From CAXBNB01 sp040151475 (GTDB lineage Bacteria; Bacteroidota; Bacteroidia; Cytophagales; Cyclobacteriaceae): 20,547 nt of DNA. The notes under the pieces were generated by a model that was not told the DNA's origin, ran no database searches, and was given only the letters and a program-made list of their open reading frames with translations. Positions within the stretch are counted from its first letter, which is position 1, and every line of letters begins with the position of its first letter. The stretch spans positions 1-20,547 of the forward strand of contig NZ_JBDKWG010000127.1 of the NCBI RefSeq assembly GCF_040151475.1. The letters run 5' to 3'. The position numbers and the translations under genes are program-made. Shown in pieces: positions 8,709 through 17,200 of this stretch.

Positions 8709-8819
8709 AAAGTTCGCTTAGAGAGTCAACTCTAACTAACGCACAGGGTCTAATTTGCTATGGAGGCAGGTTATGAATAAAATTTGTAAGCATCCCGACA
8801 CGAATCGGGATGTTTTTTT
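8709..8819 (+). ncRNA. Candidate small RNA of about 110 nt
   Basis: The 210-bp gap between the symporter gene and hemB holds no reading frame of note, yet it has a -7-like box at 8695-8702 and a strong plus-strand terminator at 8791-8819. A transcript from about 8709 would fold a small 5' hairpin (TTAGAG / CTCTAA, loop AGTCAA) near 8718-8735, carry an unpaired purine-rich stretch (GGAGGCAGG, 8762-8770), and end in the terminator hairpin. I do not recognise it as SRP RNA, tmRNA, RNase P RNA or a riboswitch. It could also simply be the 3' untranslated region of the symporter mRNA. Confidence 0.3.
8791..8819 (+). terminator. Intrinsic terminator, plus strand
   Basis: CATCCCGA (8791-8798) pairs with TCGGGATG (8805-8812) around a 6-nt loop, followed by seven T (8813-8819). 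It ends plus-strand transcription from the symporter gene or the candidate small RNA. The T run overlaps the hemB stop codon, so the same hairpin also lies at the end of hemB, where the T tract on the minus strand is weak. Confidence 0.88.
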
Positions 8820-9792
8820 ATTTGTTCAGATAGTATGCCGCTTCCTTGGCAAAATAAGTAAGAATTACTTTAGCACCAGCTCGTTTAATACTCAATAGAG
8901 ACTCCATCATTACTTTGTCAGCATCGAGCCATCCCATTTTTCCGGCAGCTTTTACCATAGAGTATTCTCCCGATACGTTGTAAGCTGCAATAGGAAGGTC
9001 GTAATTATCTTTTAATAATTTAATGACATCTAAATAAGCCAATGCAGGTTTTACCATCAGAAAATCTGCACCCTCTTCTTCATCTAAATCAGCTTCTATA
9101 ATTGCTTCGCGTTGATTGGCCGGATTCATTTGATACGTTTTTTTATCACCAAATTTTGGAGCTGAATCAAGTGCATCTCTAAAAGGACCGTAGAAGGCAC
9201 TGGCATATTTAGCTGTATATGACATTATGGAAGTGTTTTCAAAACCGTTTTCATCCAACAAATCCCGAATGTATTCTACCCTTCCATCCATCATGTCAGA
9301 AGGACCAATAATATCAACACCCATTTCGGCTTGCGTAAGTGCCATAGAACCCAATATCTCAAGGGTTTCATCATTCAAAATATTGCCGTTTTCATCTACC
9401 AAACCGTCATGTCCATCGCTGCTATAAGGATCCATAGCTACATCTGTCATTATGCACGCTTCAGGAAATTCTTCTTTAATAATGGACAGGGATTCGTTGT
9501 AAAAAAAGTCAGGATCGTAGCTTTTTGAGGCGGTCTTATCTTTATGTATTTCATCCACTACAGGAAAAATGTCAAAAGCACGAATGCCAAGATTCATGCA
9601 TTCATCTATTTCTTTCAACATTAAATCCGTTGAATACCTGAATATTCCGGGCATAGAATTTACCTCGGATTTTTTCTTTTTGCCTTCTAATAAAAAAAGA
9701 GGAAACATGAAATCACTTGTGGACAATTTTGTTTCTTCAAGCATCTTGCGAATCACAGCCGATTTCCTATTTCTTCTTGGTCTTTTTAGCAT
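8818..9792 (-). CDS. hemB: Delta-aminolevulinic acid dehydratase (porphobilinogen synthase)
   Basis: HemB condenses two 5-aminolevulinate molecules into porphobilinogen, the substrate of HemC. The 324-aa protein has the two Schiff-base lysines, K195 in TAKYAS and K248 in MVKPALAYLD. The metal site at 117-130 reads DVAMDPYSSDGHDG: alanine 119 and aspartates 121 and 129 stand where zinc enzymes have three cysteines, so this is the zinc-free, Mg/monovalent-cation type of enzyme. The start gives MLKRPRRNRKS, matching the RPRRxR N-terminus of the family. It follows the aldehyde dehydrogenase gene by 63 bp on the same strand; cotranscription is possible, and no terminator lies between them. Confidence 0.97.
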   Translation of the reverse strand: MLKRPRRNRKSAVIRKMLEETKLSTSDFMFPLFLLEGKKKKSEVNSMPGIFRYSTDLMLKEIDECMNLGIRAFDIFPVVDEIHKDKTASKSYDPDFFYNESLSIIKEEFPEACIMTDVAMDPYSSDGHDGLVDENGNILNDETLEILGSMALTQAEMGVDIIGPSDMMDGRVEYIRDLLDENGFENTSIMSYTAKYASAFYGPFRDALDSAPKFGDKKTYQMNPANQREAIIEADLDEEEGADFLMVKPALAYLDVIKLLKDNYDLPIAAYNVSGEYSMVKAAGKMGWLDADKVMMESLLSIKRAGAKVILTYFAKEAAYYLNK

Positions 9793-9855
9793 AATTGATA
9801 TTTTTTATAAAATGAGACACATATCCCAAAAGTGTTTTGTCAGAGTAATATTTTT

Positions 9856-11403
9856 TTAACTCAAATCAAATTTTATGCCTTGAGCCAGTGGCAGGCTGGT
9901 AGAGTAATTTATGGTATTTGTCTGTCTTCGCATATATACTTTCCAGGCATCTGATCCTGATTCCCGGCCACCACCTGTTTCTTTTTCACCACCGAATGCA
10001 CCACCTATTTCTGCACCTGAAGTGCCTATATTGACATTGGCGATACCACAATCGGAACCAGCATGAGATAAAAATAATTCAGATTCTCGCATGTTTTTGG
10101 TCATAATAGCTGATGAAAGACCTTGAGGAACATCATTTTGGATGGCGATAGCTTCTTCCAAATCGGAGTATTTGATCAAATACAATATTGGAGCAAAGGT
10201 TTCGTGTTGGACAATTTCAAAATGGTTTTCTACCTCATAGATGGCAGGTTTCACATAGCAACCGGATTCATAACCATTGCCTTTTAATACTCCACCGGCT
10301 ACTATCTGCTTGCCACCCTGAACGGCCAGTTTTTCAAGTGTTTCATTATATAGGGTTACTGCATGTTCATCAATTAAAGGCCCCACATGGTTATTTTCAT
10401 CCAATGGATTCCCGATTTTTAGCTGCCCATAAGCACTTACCAGTTTGTTTTTTACTTCTTCAAATATTTCTTCGTGAATAATCAAACGCCTTGTTGAAGT
10501 ACAACGCTGACCAGCTGTACCTACAGCTCCAAAAACTGCACCAACCAGCGACATATCTAAATCTGCTTCTTTAGAAATGATGATGGCATTGTTTCCACCA
10601 AGTTCTAAAAGAGACCGTCCAAGCCTTCTTCCAACTGCTTCGCCAACGGCTTTACCCATCCGGGTAGAACCCGTTGCTGAGACCAAAGAGATTCTATCGT
10701 CATTGGATATTAACTGACCAATTTCGGCATCACCTACTACCAGATTACTGACTCCCTCAGGAACACCATTTTGTTCAAATACTTTCGAAGTAATATTTTG
10801 ACAGGCTATTGCTGTTAGAGGTGTCTTTTCGGATGGTTTCCAAATACATACATCACCACATACCCAGGCCAGTGTGGCATTCCAGGCCCAGACAGCTACA
10901 GGGAAATTAAAGGCGGAAATAATGCCAACTATACCCAACGGATGATACTGCTCATACATCCTATGACCGGGTCTTTCAGAATGCATAGTCAACCCGTATA
11001 ATTGTCGGGAAAGGCCTACAGCAAAATCACATATATCTATCATCTCCTGGACTTCTCCTAAACCCTCCTGGTAAGATTTTCCCATTTCGTAAGAGACGAG
11101 TTTTCCAAGATCTTCTTTATTCTGTCTTAAAGCATCACCAAGTTGACGGACAACTTCACCTCGCTTGGGAGCAGGAATTATGCGCCATTCTCTGAAAGCG
11201 ACCTGAGCACTTTCCACCACATGGTCATAGCTGTCTTTTGTGGCAAGATCAACTTTAGCGATAAGCTTTCCATCTACAGGAGATACAGAGACTATTTCGT
11301 TCACACCAGATTTGACCCAATAAGCACCCGTGGAAGTTCCATTGTTATCGTCCTCAATGCCAAGGTTTTTAAGAGCTGATGCAATTCCAAAATTATCTTT
11401 CAT
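9856..11403 (-). CDS. Aldehyde dehydrogenase, ALDH7 type (alpha-aminoadipic semialdehyde dehydrogenase-like)
   Basis: This NAD(P)-dependent enzyme oxidises an aldehyde to its acid. The 515-aa protein carries N166 in FNFP, K189 in WKPSEKTP, the general base E267 in LELGGNNA, and catalytic C301 in GTAGQRCTSTRR. The C-terminal signature GTSGAEIGGAFGGEKETGGG (460-479) and SDAWKVYMRR (484-493) are those of the ALDH7/antiquitin family, whose best-known reaction is oxidation of alpha-aminoadipic semialdehyde (in equilibrium with piperideine-6-carboxylate) in lysine breakdown. No other lysine-degradation gene is nearby, so a general detoxifying role is also possible. A full-consensus -7 element lies just upstream. 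Confidence 0.9.
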   Translation of the reverse strand: MKDNFGIASALKNLGIEDDNNGTSTGAYWVKSGVNEIVSVSPVDGKLIAKVDLATKDSYDHVVESAQVAFREWRIIPAPKRGEVVRQLGDALRQNKEDLGKLVSYEMGKSYQEGLGEVQEMIDICDFAVGLSRQLYGLTMHSERPGHRMYEQYHPLGIVGIISAFNFPVAVWAWNATLAWVCGDVCIWKPSEKTPLTAIACQNITSKVFEQNGVPEGVSNLVVGDAEIGQLISNDDRISLVSATGSTRMGKAVGEAVGRRLGRSLLELGGNNAIIISKEADLDMSLVGAVFGAVGTAGQRCTSTRRLIIHEEIFEEVKNKLVSAYGQLKIGNPLDENNHVGPLIDEHAVTLYNETLEKLAVQGGKQIVAGGVLKGNGYESGCYVKPAIYEVENHFEIVQHETFAPILYLIKYSDLEEAIAIQNDVPQGLSSAIMTKNMRESELFLSHAGSDCGIANVNIGTSGAEIGGAFGGEKETGGGRESGSDAWKVYMRRQTNTINYSTSLPLAQGIKFDLS

Positions 11404-11426
11404 TTGTAATGCTGTTTTAGTTTAGA

Positions 11427-11434
11427 CAAATCTA
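11427..11434 (-). promoter_or_regulatory. Candidate -7 element of the aldehyde dehydrogenase gene
   Basis: Read on the minus strand, TAGATTTG matches TAnnTTTG exactly and would start transcription about 17 nt before the ATG at 11403. The only TTG upstream is 13 bp away, closer than the usual 17-23 bp, so the -33 element is weak. Confidence 0.45.
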
Positions 11435-11471
11435 AGGTTTGTACGATCAATTGATAATTTTTTTGACATAA

Positions 11472-11498
11472 AAAAAGTCCGCAACCAGCGGACTTTTT
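11472..11498 (-). terminator. Intrinsic terminator after the HtrA-type gene
   Basis: An 11-bp stem (AAAAAGTCCGC / GCGGACTTTTT) encloses the 5-nt loop AACCA on the plus strand. The A and T runs make it symmetric, so it can stop transcription in both directions. It lies 45 bp after the stop codon of the protease gene. The stem core is the same as in the terminator at 13124-13151. Confidence 0.88.
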
Positions 11499-11542
11499 AC
11501 TAAAATGAAATTTGAAATGTATGACTTTCTTTGGTGTTTTAT

Positions 11543-13030
11543 TTACCAACCAATTCCATAATATGCTTTTTCACCATTGGGATAGATTCCTTCTATCAGT
11601 AATCCATCTCCGGGAGCTGTACGAGTCAGTAAGCTCGACAAATCTTCAACATTGTTGATCTTACGTTTGTCTATTCCAGTAATTATAAACCCTTCTTTTA
11701 AGCCTGCGTCTTTCCATTTTCCCTTCTCTAGTTTAGCTATTTTCACTCCTCCTTCAAGGTCAAGGTTTTCTTTATCTTTTTTGGATACGTCCTCGAATGT
11801 TGCACCTGAAATGATAAAGTTATTGCTCGAAGCTACAGTGTTAGTAGTACCAAGTGTGTTTTTCAATACAGCATATACTGTTTTTTCTTTTCCTCCTCTG
11901 ATCAACTGCACTTTTATTTTATCCCCAGGACGATGCAAAGCAACTTTCTCTTGTAACTCTGCGGTTTTAGTTACTTTTTGGTCATCCACTGAGATGATCA
12001 CATCACCTTTTTCAATACCTGCTTCGTCTGCAGCTCTATCTTCTTGTACAGCAATTACATATACACCTTCCAATACTCCCAGATCTTCTTCTTCATTTAG
12101 TTTTGAATCAACATCCCTAATATTGATGCCGAGCAAGGCCCTTTGTACCACACCGAACTCTTTGAGGTCTGCCACTACTTTTTTTACTAACGTAGCAGGT
12201 ACAGCAAAGGAATAACCTGCGTAAGTACCCGTGGGAGTAGCAATTGCAGTGTTGATGCCAATCAATTCTCCCCTTACATTTACTAATGGGCCGCCGGAAT
12301 TACCCGGGTTTACCACAGCATCGGTTTGAATAAATGATTCGATTTGCAAATTGTTTTTATCTCTTATTATATTGATGTTTCTGCCTTTGGCACTCACAAT
12401 ACCTGCGGTAACAGTGGATCTAAAATTGTCTCCAAAAGGGCTTCCTACTGCCAATACCCATTCTCCAATTTGAATTTTGTCGGAGTTTCCCATTTTCACA
12501 GTTGGAAGGTTGTTTGCTTCTATCTTGACCAATGCAATATCTGTTTGTGAATCTGTTCCTATTACTTTTCCCTTATATGACTGATTATCATTTAAGACTA
12601 CTTCTATTTCATCTGCCTTATCCACCACGTGGTTATTGGTAATGATATATCCATCTTCCGAAATAATTACGCCAGAACCTGATCCGGCTGATTGTCTTCC
12701 CTGTGGGCTTTGTCCATCAAAATAGTCTCGAAGTAATTCATCGAAAGGGCCTTGAGCTCCTCCCCGGCTTGCTGACTGAGCTTCATACATAGTTCGGATA
12801 TGTACAACAGCAGGGGTCACCACTTTGGATGCAAACACGAAATTTAATCCTTGTGGAATGACCACTTCAGATGTGTCCATTGTGAAATTGGAATATCGAA
12901 TATTCTGATTCTCAATAGCTGCCGGATAACTGGGTGTATCCGGTTCCATTAACTTATATCCTCCCAGTGCTATTATTCCTCCAAATAATGAAGCGAATAG
13001 CAATCCAAATAGAAATTGTCTTTTATCCAT
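11543..13030 (-). CDS. HtrA/DegP-family periplasmic serine protease
   Basis: This envelope protease and chaperone degrades misfolded proteins. The 495-aa protein starts with a hydrophobic segment (FLFGLLFASLFGGIIALGG, 6-24) acting as signal peptide or anchor. The trypsin-like domain holds the triad H134 (TNNHVV), D164 (TDIALVKI) and S245 (GNSGGPL). PDZ1 lies at about 300-390 (YVIAVQEDRAADEAGIEKGD) and a more diverged PDZ2 at about 405-490 (KDAGLKEGFIITGIDKRKI). Two PDZ domains make it DegP/DegQ-like rather than DegS-like. It lies between two terminators of identical stem and is probably transcribed alone, next to the Hsp20 gene, another stress gene. Confidence 0.95.
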   Translation of the reverse strand: MDKRQFLFGLLFASLFGGIIALGGYKLMEPDTPSYPAAIENQNIRYSNFTMDTSEVVIPQGLNFVFASKVVTPAVVHIRTMYEAQSASRGGAQGPFDELLRDYFDGQSPQGRQSAGSGSGVIISEDGYIITNNHVVDKADEIEVVLNDNQSYKGKVIGTDSQTDIALVKIEANNLPTVKMGNSDKIQIGEWVLAVGSPFGDNFRSTVTAGIVSAKGRNINIIRDKNNLQIESFIQTDAVVNPGNSGGPLVNVRGELIGINTAIATPTGTYAGYSFAVPATLVKKVVADLKEFGVVQRALLGINIRDVDSKLNEEEDLGVLEGVYVIAVQEDRAADEAGIEKGDVIISVDDQKVTKTAELQEKVALHRPGDKIKVQLIRGGKEKTVYAVLKNTLGTTNTVASSNNFIISGATFEDVSKKDKENLDLEGGVKIAKLEKGKWKDAGLKEGFIITGIDKRKINNVEDLSSLLTRTAPGDGLLIEGIYPNGEKAYYGIGW

Positions 13031-13073
13031 GGTCTTTAACTTTCTGTTGATTCATTAATTATACGCAATTACG

Positions 13074-13110
13074 AAGGAAACGATAACAGATCAGTAATGA
13101 TGTTTTCCTT
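13074..13110. promoter_or_regulatory. Inverted repeat upstream of the HtrA-type gene
   Basis: AAGGAAA (13074-13080) and TTTCCTT (13104-13110) form a perfect 7-bp inverted repeat with 23 bp between the arms, 44-80 bp before the protease start codon. The arm spacing (30 bp, about three helical turns) would suit a dimeric regulator. No known operator was recognised. Confidence 0.25.
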
Positions 13111-13123
13111 AACAATATTTAAC

Positions 13124-13151
13124 AAAAAAGTCCGCAAATGCGGACTTTTTT
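13124..13151 (-). terminator. Intrinsic terminator after the Hsp20 gene
   Basis: A 12-bp stem (AAAAAAGTCCGC / GCGGACTTTTTT) with the loop AAAT lies 18 bp after the hsp20 stop. It is symmetric and can act on both strands. It separates hsp20 transcription from the protease gene downstream. Confidence 0.9.
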
Positions 13152-13169
13152 GAACTGACCTAATTTAAC

Positions 13170-13607
13170 TTACTTCACAGCAATGGTTTTTTTGACCACT
13201 TTTTTCTCATCTTTAGGTATAACGATACTAAGGATTCCATCCTTATAATTGGCTTCTACTTTTTCTTCGTTGACATTGTCGGGAAGGTAGAAAGACCTTT
13301 TGAAGGATCCGAAATAACTTTCTCTGGAATGAAAGTTTTTCTCATTTTTTTCATTTTCAATTTTTCTTTCTCCACTGACGGTTAGTTTTCCATCTTGCAA
13401 ATCAATATTAAGACCTGACTTGTCAACTCCCGGAACTACAAAGTGAAGTTCAAAAGCTTTCTCTGTTTCTGCTACATCTACCTGTGGAACGAAAGAGTAA
13501 CCTCCGTTTTTTTGCGGTGTTGCAAAATGATCATTAAAAAAACGATCAAATAGATTGTTAAAAGATACTGGTCTTAATTCTGTTGGATTATACTTTATAA
13601 GTGACAT
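13170..13607 (-). CDS. Hsp20/alpha-crystallin family small heat-shock protein
   Basis: Small heat-shock proteins hold unfolding proteins in the cytoplasm without using ATP. The 145-aa product has the usual length. An alpha-crystallin domain fills about residues 42-140 (VPQVDVAETEKAFELHFVVP, then LTVSGERK and a strand pair around YFGSFKRSFYLP). The C-terminal IxI-type motif appears as LSIVIPKDEKK, used in family members for assembling oligomers. The N-terminal LFDRFFNDHF is the expected hydrophobic clamp. A 21-bp direct repeat lies 87-148 bp upstream and a terminator follows, so the gene appears to be a single transcription unit. Confidence 0.96.
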   Translation of the reverse strand: MSLIKYNPTELRPVSFNNLFDRFFNDHFATPQKNGGYSFVPQVDVAETEKAFELHFVVPGVDKSGLNIDLQDGKLTVSGERKIENEKNEKNFHSRESYFGSFKRSFYLPDNVNEEKVEANYKDGILSIVIPKDEKKVVKKTIAVK

Positions 13608-13693
13608 AATTTTAAAAATTTTAAGTTTAACATTTAACTACGATAAGGGTATTAGTAAATATTATGCCATCTCATTTTTTACTACTTTTTAAT

Positions 13694-13755
13694 GACATTA
13701 TGACTTGATTTTAAGACTATCAGAAAATTATAAAGACATTATGGCTTGATTTTAA
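13694..13755. repeat. Pair of 21-bp direct repeats upstream of hsp20
   Basis: GACATTATGACTTGATTTTAA at 13694-13714 recurs at 13735-13755 with a single A-to-G change. The copies start 41 bp apart, close to four helical turns. They lie in the 308-bp gene-free gap 13608-13915 between hsp20 and tRNA-Asn. The rest of that gap is very AT-rich and holds no reading frame of note, only the candidate tRNA promoter near its right end. Confidence 0.8.
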
Positions 13756-13846
13756 TGAAAATAGGGAAATCCATGAAGAAGAATTTGCTGTGTTCAGCAA
13801 GCCTTAATTTTTTTATGCTCCTGAAGAAAAAATATTGAATTTTTGT

Positions 13847-13877
13847 TTTGCGCATTAAATAATAGCAACTAATATTG
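13847..13877 (+). promoter_or_regulatory. Candidate promoter of tRNA-Asn
   Basis: TTTG (13847-13850) is followed after 19 bp by TAATATTG (13870-13877), one base off TAnnTTTG. Transcription would start near 13884, about 32 nt before the mature tRNA. A small inverted repeat (TCAAG / CTTGA, 13888-13902) falls in the leader. Confidence 0.5.
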
Positions 13878-13915
13878 CATTCCAATTTCAAGAACTGCTT
13901 GAAATGAGAGCAAAT

Positions 13916-13989
13916 TCCTTCTTAGCTCAGTTGGTTAGAGCATCTGACTGTTAATCAGAGGGTCCTTGGTTCGAGCCCAAGAGAAGGAG
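13916..13989 (+). tRNA. tRNA-Asn (GUU anticodon)
   Basis: A full cloverleaf can be drawn: acceptor TCCTTCT / AGAAGGA, D stem GCTC / GAGC, anticodon stem TCTGA / TCAGA with loop CTGTTAA and anticodon GTT at 13950-13952, and T stem CTTGG / CCAAG with loop TTCGAGC. The discriminator base is G. The 3' CCA is not encoded. Confidence 0.98.
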
Positions 13990-13990
13990 C

Positions 13991-14025
13991 AAAAAGCCAC
14001 TTACATATATGTAAAGTGGCTTTTT
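13991..14025 (+). terminator. Intrinsic terminator of tRNA-Asn
   Basis: AAAAAGCCACTT (13991-14002) pairs with AAGTGGCTTTTT (14014-14025) around an AT-rich, partly paired loop (ACATATATGTA), followed by more T. It begins one base after the discriminator. Confidence 0.9.
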
Positions 14026-14111
14026 TGTTTTATCGGTTTATTAAGTATCAAGCAATAAATCTAATATTACAACCTATTGCAATGGTGTGTATTTCCAGAA
14101 AAAAGAGATCA

Positions 14112-14168
14112 CTATTTTGAAAAAGCTATAGCAAAATAGAGGGATGCCTCCGTTTTTTTATAAAAAAA
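14112..14168. other. Hairpin and T7-AT-A7 palindrome between convergent units
   Basis: CTATTTTG (14112-14119) and CAAAATAG (14132-14139) form an 8-bp inverted repeat with a 12-nt loop. A short GAGG / CCTC hairpin and seven T follow, and the perfect palindrome TTTTTTTATAAAAAAA spans 14153-14168. The arrangement suits termination from both sides, backing up the tRNA terminator on the plus strand. Confidence 0.45.
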
Positions 14169-14195
14169 GACCGTCCCTTTTGAGACAGCCTCTTT
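14162..14195 (-). terminator. Intrinsic terminator of the DUF1080 gene
   Basis: On the minus strand, AAAGAGGCTGTC (14195-14184) pairs with GACGGTCTTTTT, allowing three G-U pairs, around a loop of about 8 nt, and a T tract follows to 14162. It lies 31 bp after the stop codon at 14227. Confidence 0.8.
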
Positions 14196-14226
14196 CCTGT
14201 TATCTTTTTTTATTGAGCAGCTAATA

Positions 14227-17200
14227 TTATTTCCCTAAATCCTTAATCCTAAGGTTTCTGAATTTCACCACATCTCCATGGCCGAGGAACCCAATGTAAC
14301 CTTTTGTCCTGTTCAGGCCAGGATGATTTTTATGATCCAATGTACCGTTCTTAGATGCTTCTTTTATGTCTCCATCTACGATAACAGTGCCATTCAAAAT
14401 CACTTTTACTCTGGATCCCTGAACGATCACTTCTTCGCTGTTCCATTCTCCCACAGGTTTCAAATAACCTCTTTTGGCAGGAATCACTCCATACACAGAG
14501 CCGTGATATTGATATTCTTGCAACCCACTGTAAATAGAGGCAGTGTTGTCAAGTATCTGCAATTCCATACCTGCGTAAGCCGCATCGCCTTCCAGAGGAG
14601 CCCTGATTCCCAAGCCATTGTTGGCACCAGGAGTCAGTTGAAATTCGAACCTGAAATTGAAATCGCTGTATTCTTTTTCGGTGAACAGGTTGCCATGTCC
14701 ACCTCGCTTTGGCCTGATAACGATTTCCCCGTCTTCCACCAAATAATCCGTTTTGTTTCCCTGCCATCCATCAAGATTGGAGCCATTGAACAGAGAAGTA
14801 AATCCGGCAACTTTTTCATCTTCAGACAATTTATATTCACCAGCTTTTATTTCTCTTACATATATATTTCTAAAAGCAAGATCAGTACCATGAGCCTGTA
14901 GTTCTATTGATCCGGTAGGGAAAATAGGTTGCTTTCTGTCCCAGTAGTTGTCCATGGTAACGTCATCTACCACCAACACACCATTGGAGTAAACAGTTAC
15001 TTTTTCGCCAATCATAATTATACGGAAAGTATTCCATTCATTGATTGGATTGTCTGTGACTTTAAGTGGCTTACTTTCGTGAGGGTTGTTATTGTATAAT
15101 CCACCTGAACCAACCTGTGCTCCTACATCTACTCTGGAAGTATCCCAAATTTGCACTTGCGGCGTACCTCTTAAGTAAATACCACTATCTCCATCTTTCG
15201 AAATTCTCCAATCAACGATCATTTCAAAATCGCCATATTCTTTTGTTGAACAAAGGTTGGCTCCATGACCACTAAAGGCAATAGTTCCATCTTTAACACT
15301 CCAGTTTTCAAGCATTTTTTCATTGGCTTCAAGTTGTTTTTTTACCAACTCATTTTGCTTCATTTTAGCCCTTGATATAGGATTGCCTACCAGCCCCTGC
15401 CATCCAGTCAGGTCTTTGCCGTTAAACATGGATACAAAACCAACATCGGTTGGCATGGCATCCAGGTAATTTCCAATGTCTATTTTATAATACTGACTTT
15501 CAGGGCCACTGATAATGTTGTTTACTTTTTCTAACCCTTTTCTCACCAAATCTCCATACAAACCTACTTTTCTTCCATTTGGAGGAAGCGCAATACGCAT
15601 GGCAGACTCACAAGCTTGCTGCTGTACTGCTTTGTCATCTAAAAAGCCAGACACGTACAAAAAGCTGAGGAAAGTTTTGACGTTTCCGAGTGCTTTGATC
15701 ACACTGTTTTTTTGATCATTGGAAGAGGCATAAGGCATGATGTTGCTCAGGTGCAACAATTTTTGGTCATCCGGCAATTTGGATGAAGCTACCTGCTTCA
15801 CAAAACCATCGAATGCTTTGCTTTTAAATGCCCCTTTATCGGTTTTGCTTATGTTGTACAAAATGATGGAAGCATCTTCGTTTTTCCAGTTCACCAACGC
15901 ATCAAATGCTGCTTCTTTGTCTGATCCACTTCCTTTCTCAAACAAATCTTTGATGGTATTCAAGGCATTCATGCCTCCCAACTCAGGCAAAATGGTGATA
16001 ATTCTTTCTTTCTGACCTTTTGATTTCAAAGCAGCAAGAAATGGCTTTGTTTTCTCATCTTCAGATGAAATCCCGTCAACAGCACTAATCAATGCTTTTT
16101 GTGTTTCCATGATTTCAAAATCACTATTCGCTTTGTACAGAAGGTCCATCAACTGATCCACATTTTCTTCTTGTGAAATCCTTTTTAAGGATTTAAAAGC
16201 GGCTTCCTTCAATTTGGCGTCACCATTTGAAGTAAAAGGAAAAACCTGATTGAATAATCCTGATGCGCTTTTAGCAGCAAGCACATTGATGGCGACAGTT
16301 TGTGCCGGAGCAGATGAGCTCTTAAGCAACTCTGAAAATGGGCTAATGTGCTTTTTGTCCGAAATAGTAATCAAAAGGCTTTCTATATAAGCCAGTTCAT
16401 CTGTATATGACGTTCTTTTTACCAATGAAATCAAATCGCTAAGTGCATCCGCCCCAATAAGGCTGGTGAGTGCATAGGCAGCCGATCCCCTTACTTCAGA
16501 TGAACTGCTGTTGAGTGAAGATTTCAAATAAGGAATGGCCGCCATGTCTTTGCGTCTTCCGAGCATCAATATTATATCTGACTGAATAGCAGGAGTAAGC
16601 GACTTAGATTTTTCAATCCATGCTTTAGTATCCGCAACTCCACCAATTTTTTCGGCGGTAAGCAAAATGGAATTTCTATAAGGCTTATCCGGGTTGTCGA
16701 TGGCTTTCATCAAATCACCTGAAATTTCATAGCCAAAATATTTGGCCAATATGCTGTAAGCTGCTGCTCTGTTGTGCAACTGAGCTGTCGTTTTACTGCT
16801 TTTGATGATGGTTTTGCAGATTTTTTCAGAAAGGGCAAGATTCTGATCTTCTCCCAATCTGTCAGCATAGCGTGTCAATGCACTTACTGCATTGGTAGCT
16901 TCATAACCATATCCAGCGGTCTTTGCCGCACTCAAAAGAGCACTTGCGGATGATGCATCGGCAATATTTGCCAGGGCATAAAGTACTACTCTTTGTAAAC
17001 TGCTGTTATCAGATCCCAACAGGTTAGCAATAGCAGTATTAGCGGCTTTCGATTTCATATCGCCCAGGCCTTTCACCATCAATACTTGATTTTCACCTTT
17101 GGCACTGCCAAGGGCTTTGATCAATTCATTTTCTGCTTCTGAAGAAGCTACTGTCATTAACAGCATTATGGCATCTGACCCTAGCCTTTCATCTTGCAAA

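Noticed and set aside
8709..8819. SRP RNA or a riboswitch controlling hemB
   Set aside because: The GGAAG/AGCAG-type SRP core is missing, and the element points away from hemB on the opposite strand.
8760..8835. Tiny open frames (6 and 20 codons) in the candidate small RNA
   Set aside because: A GGAGG stretch precedes the second, but it runs through the terminator hairpin into hemB, so a real peptide is unlikely.
11652..12215. A 187-codon plus-strand open frame
   Set aside because: It is antisense to the HtrA-type protease and rich in serine and proline, as expected of a shadow frame.
14278..14901. A 207-codon plus-strand open frame
   Set aside because: It lies entirely antisense to the DUF1080 gene, its composition is unlike a real protein, and the minus-strand gene has clear domains.
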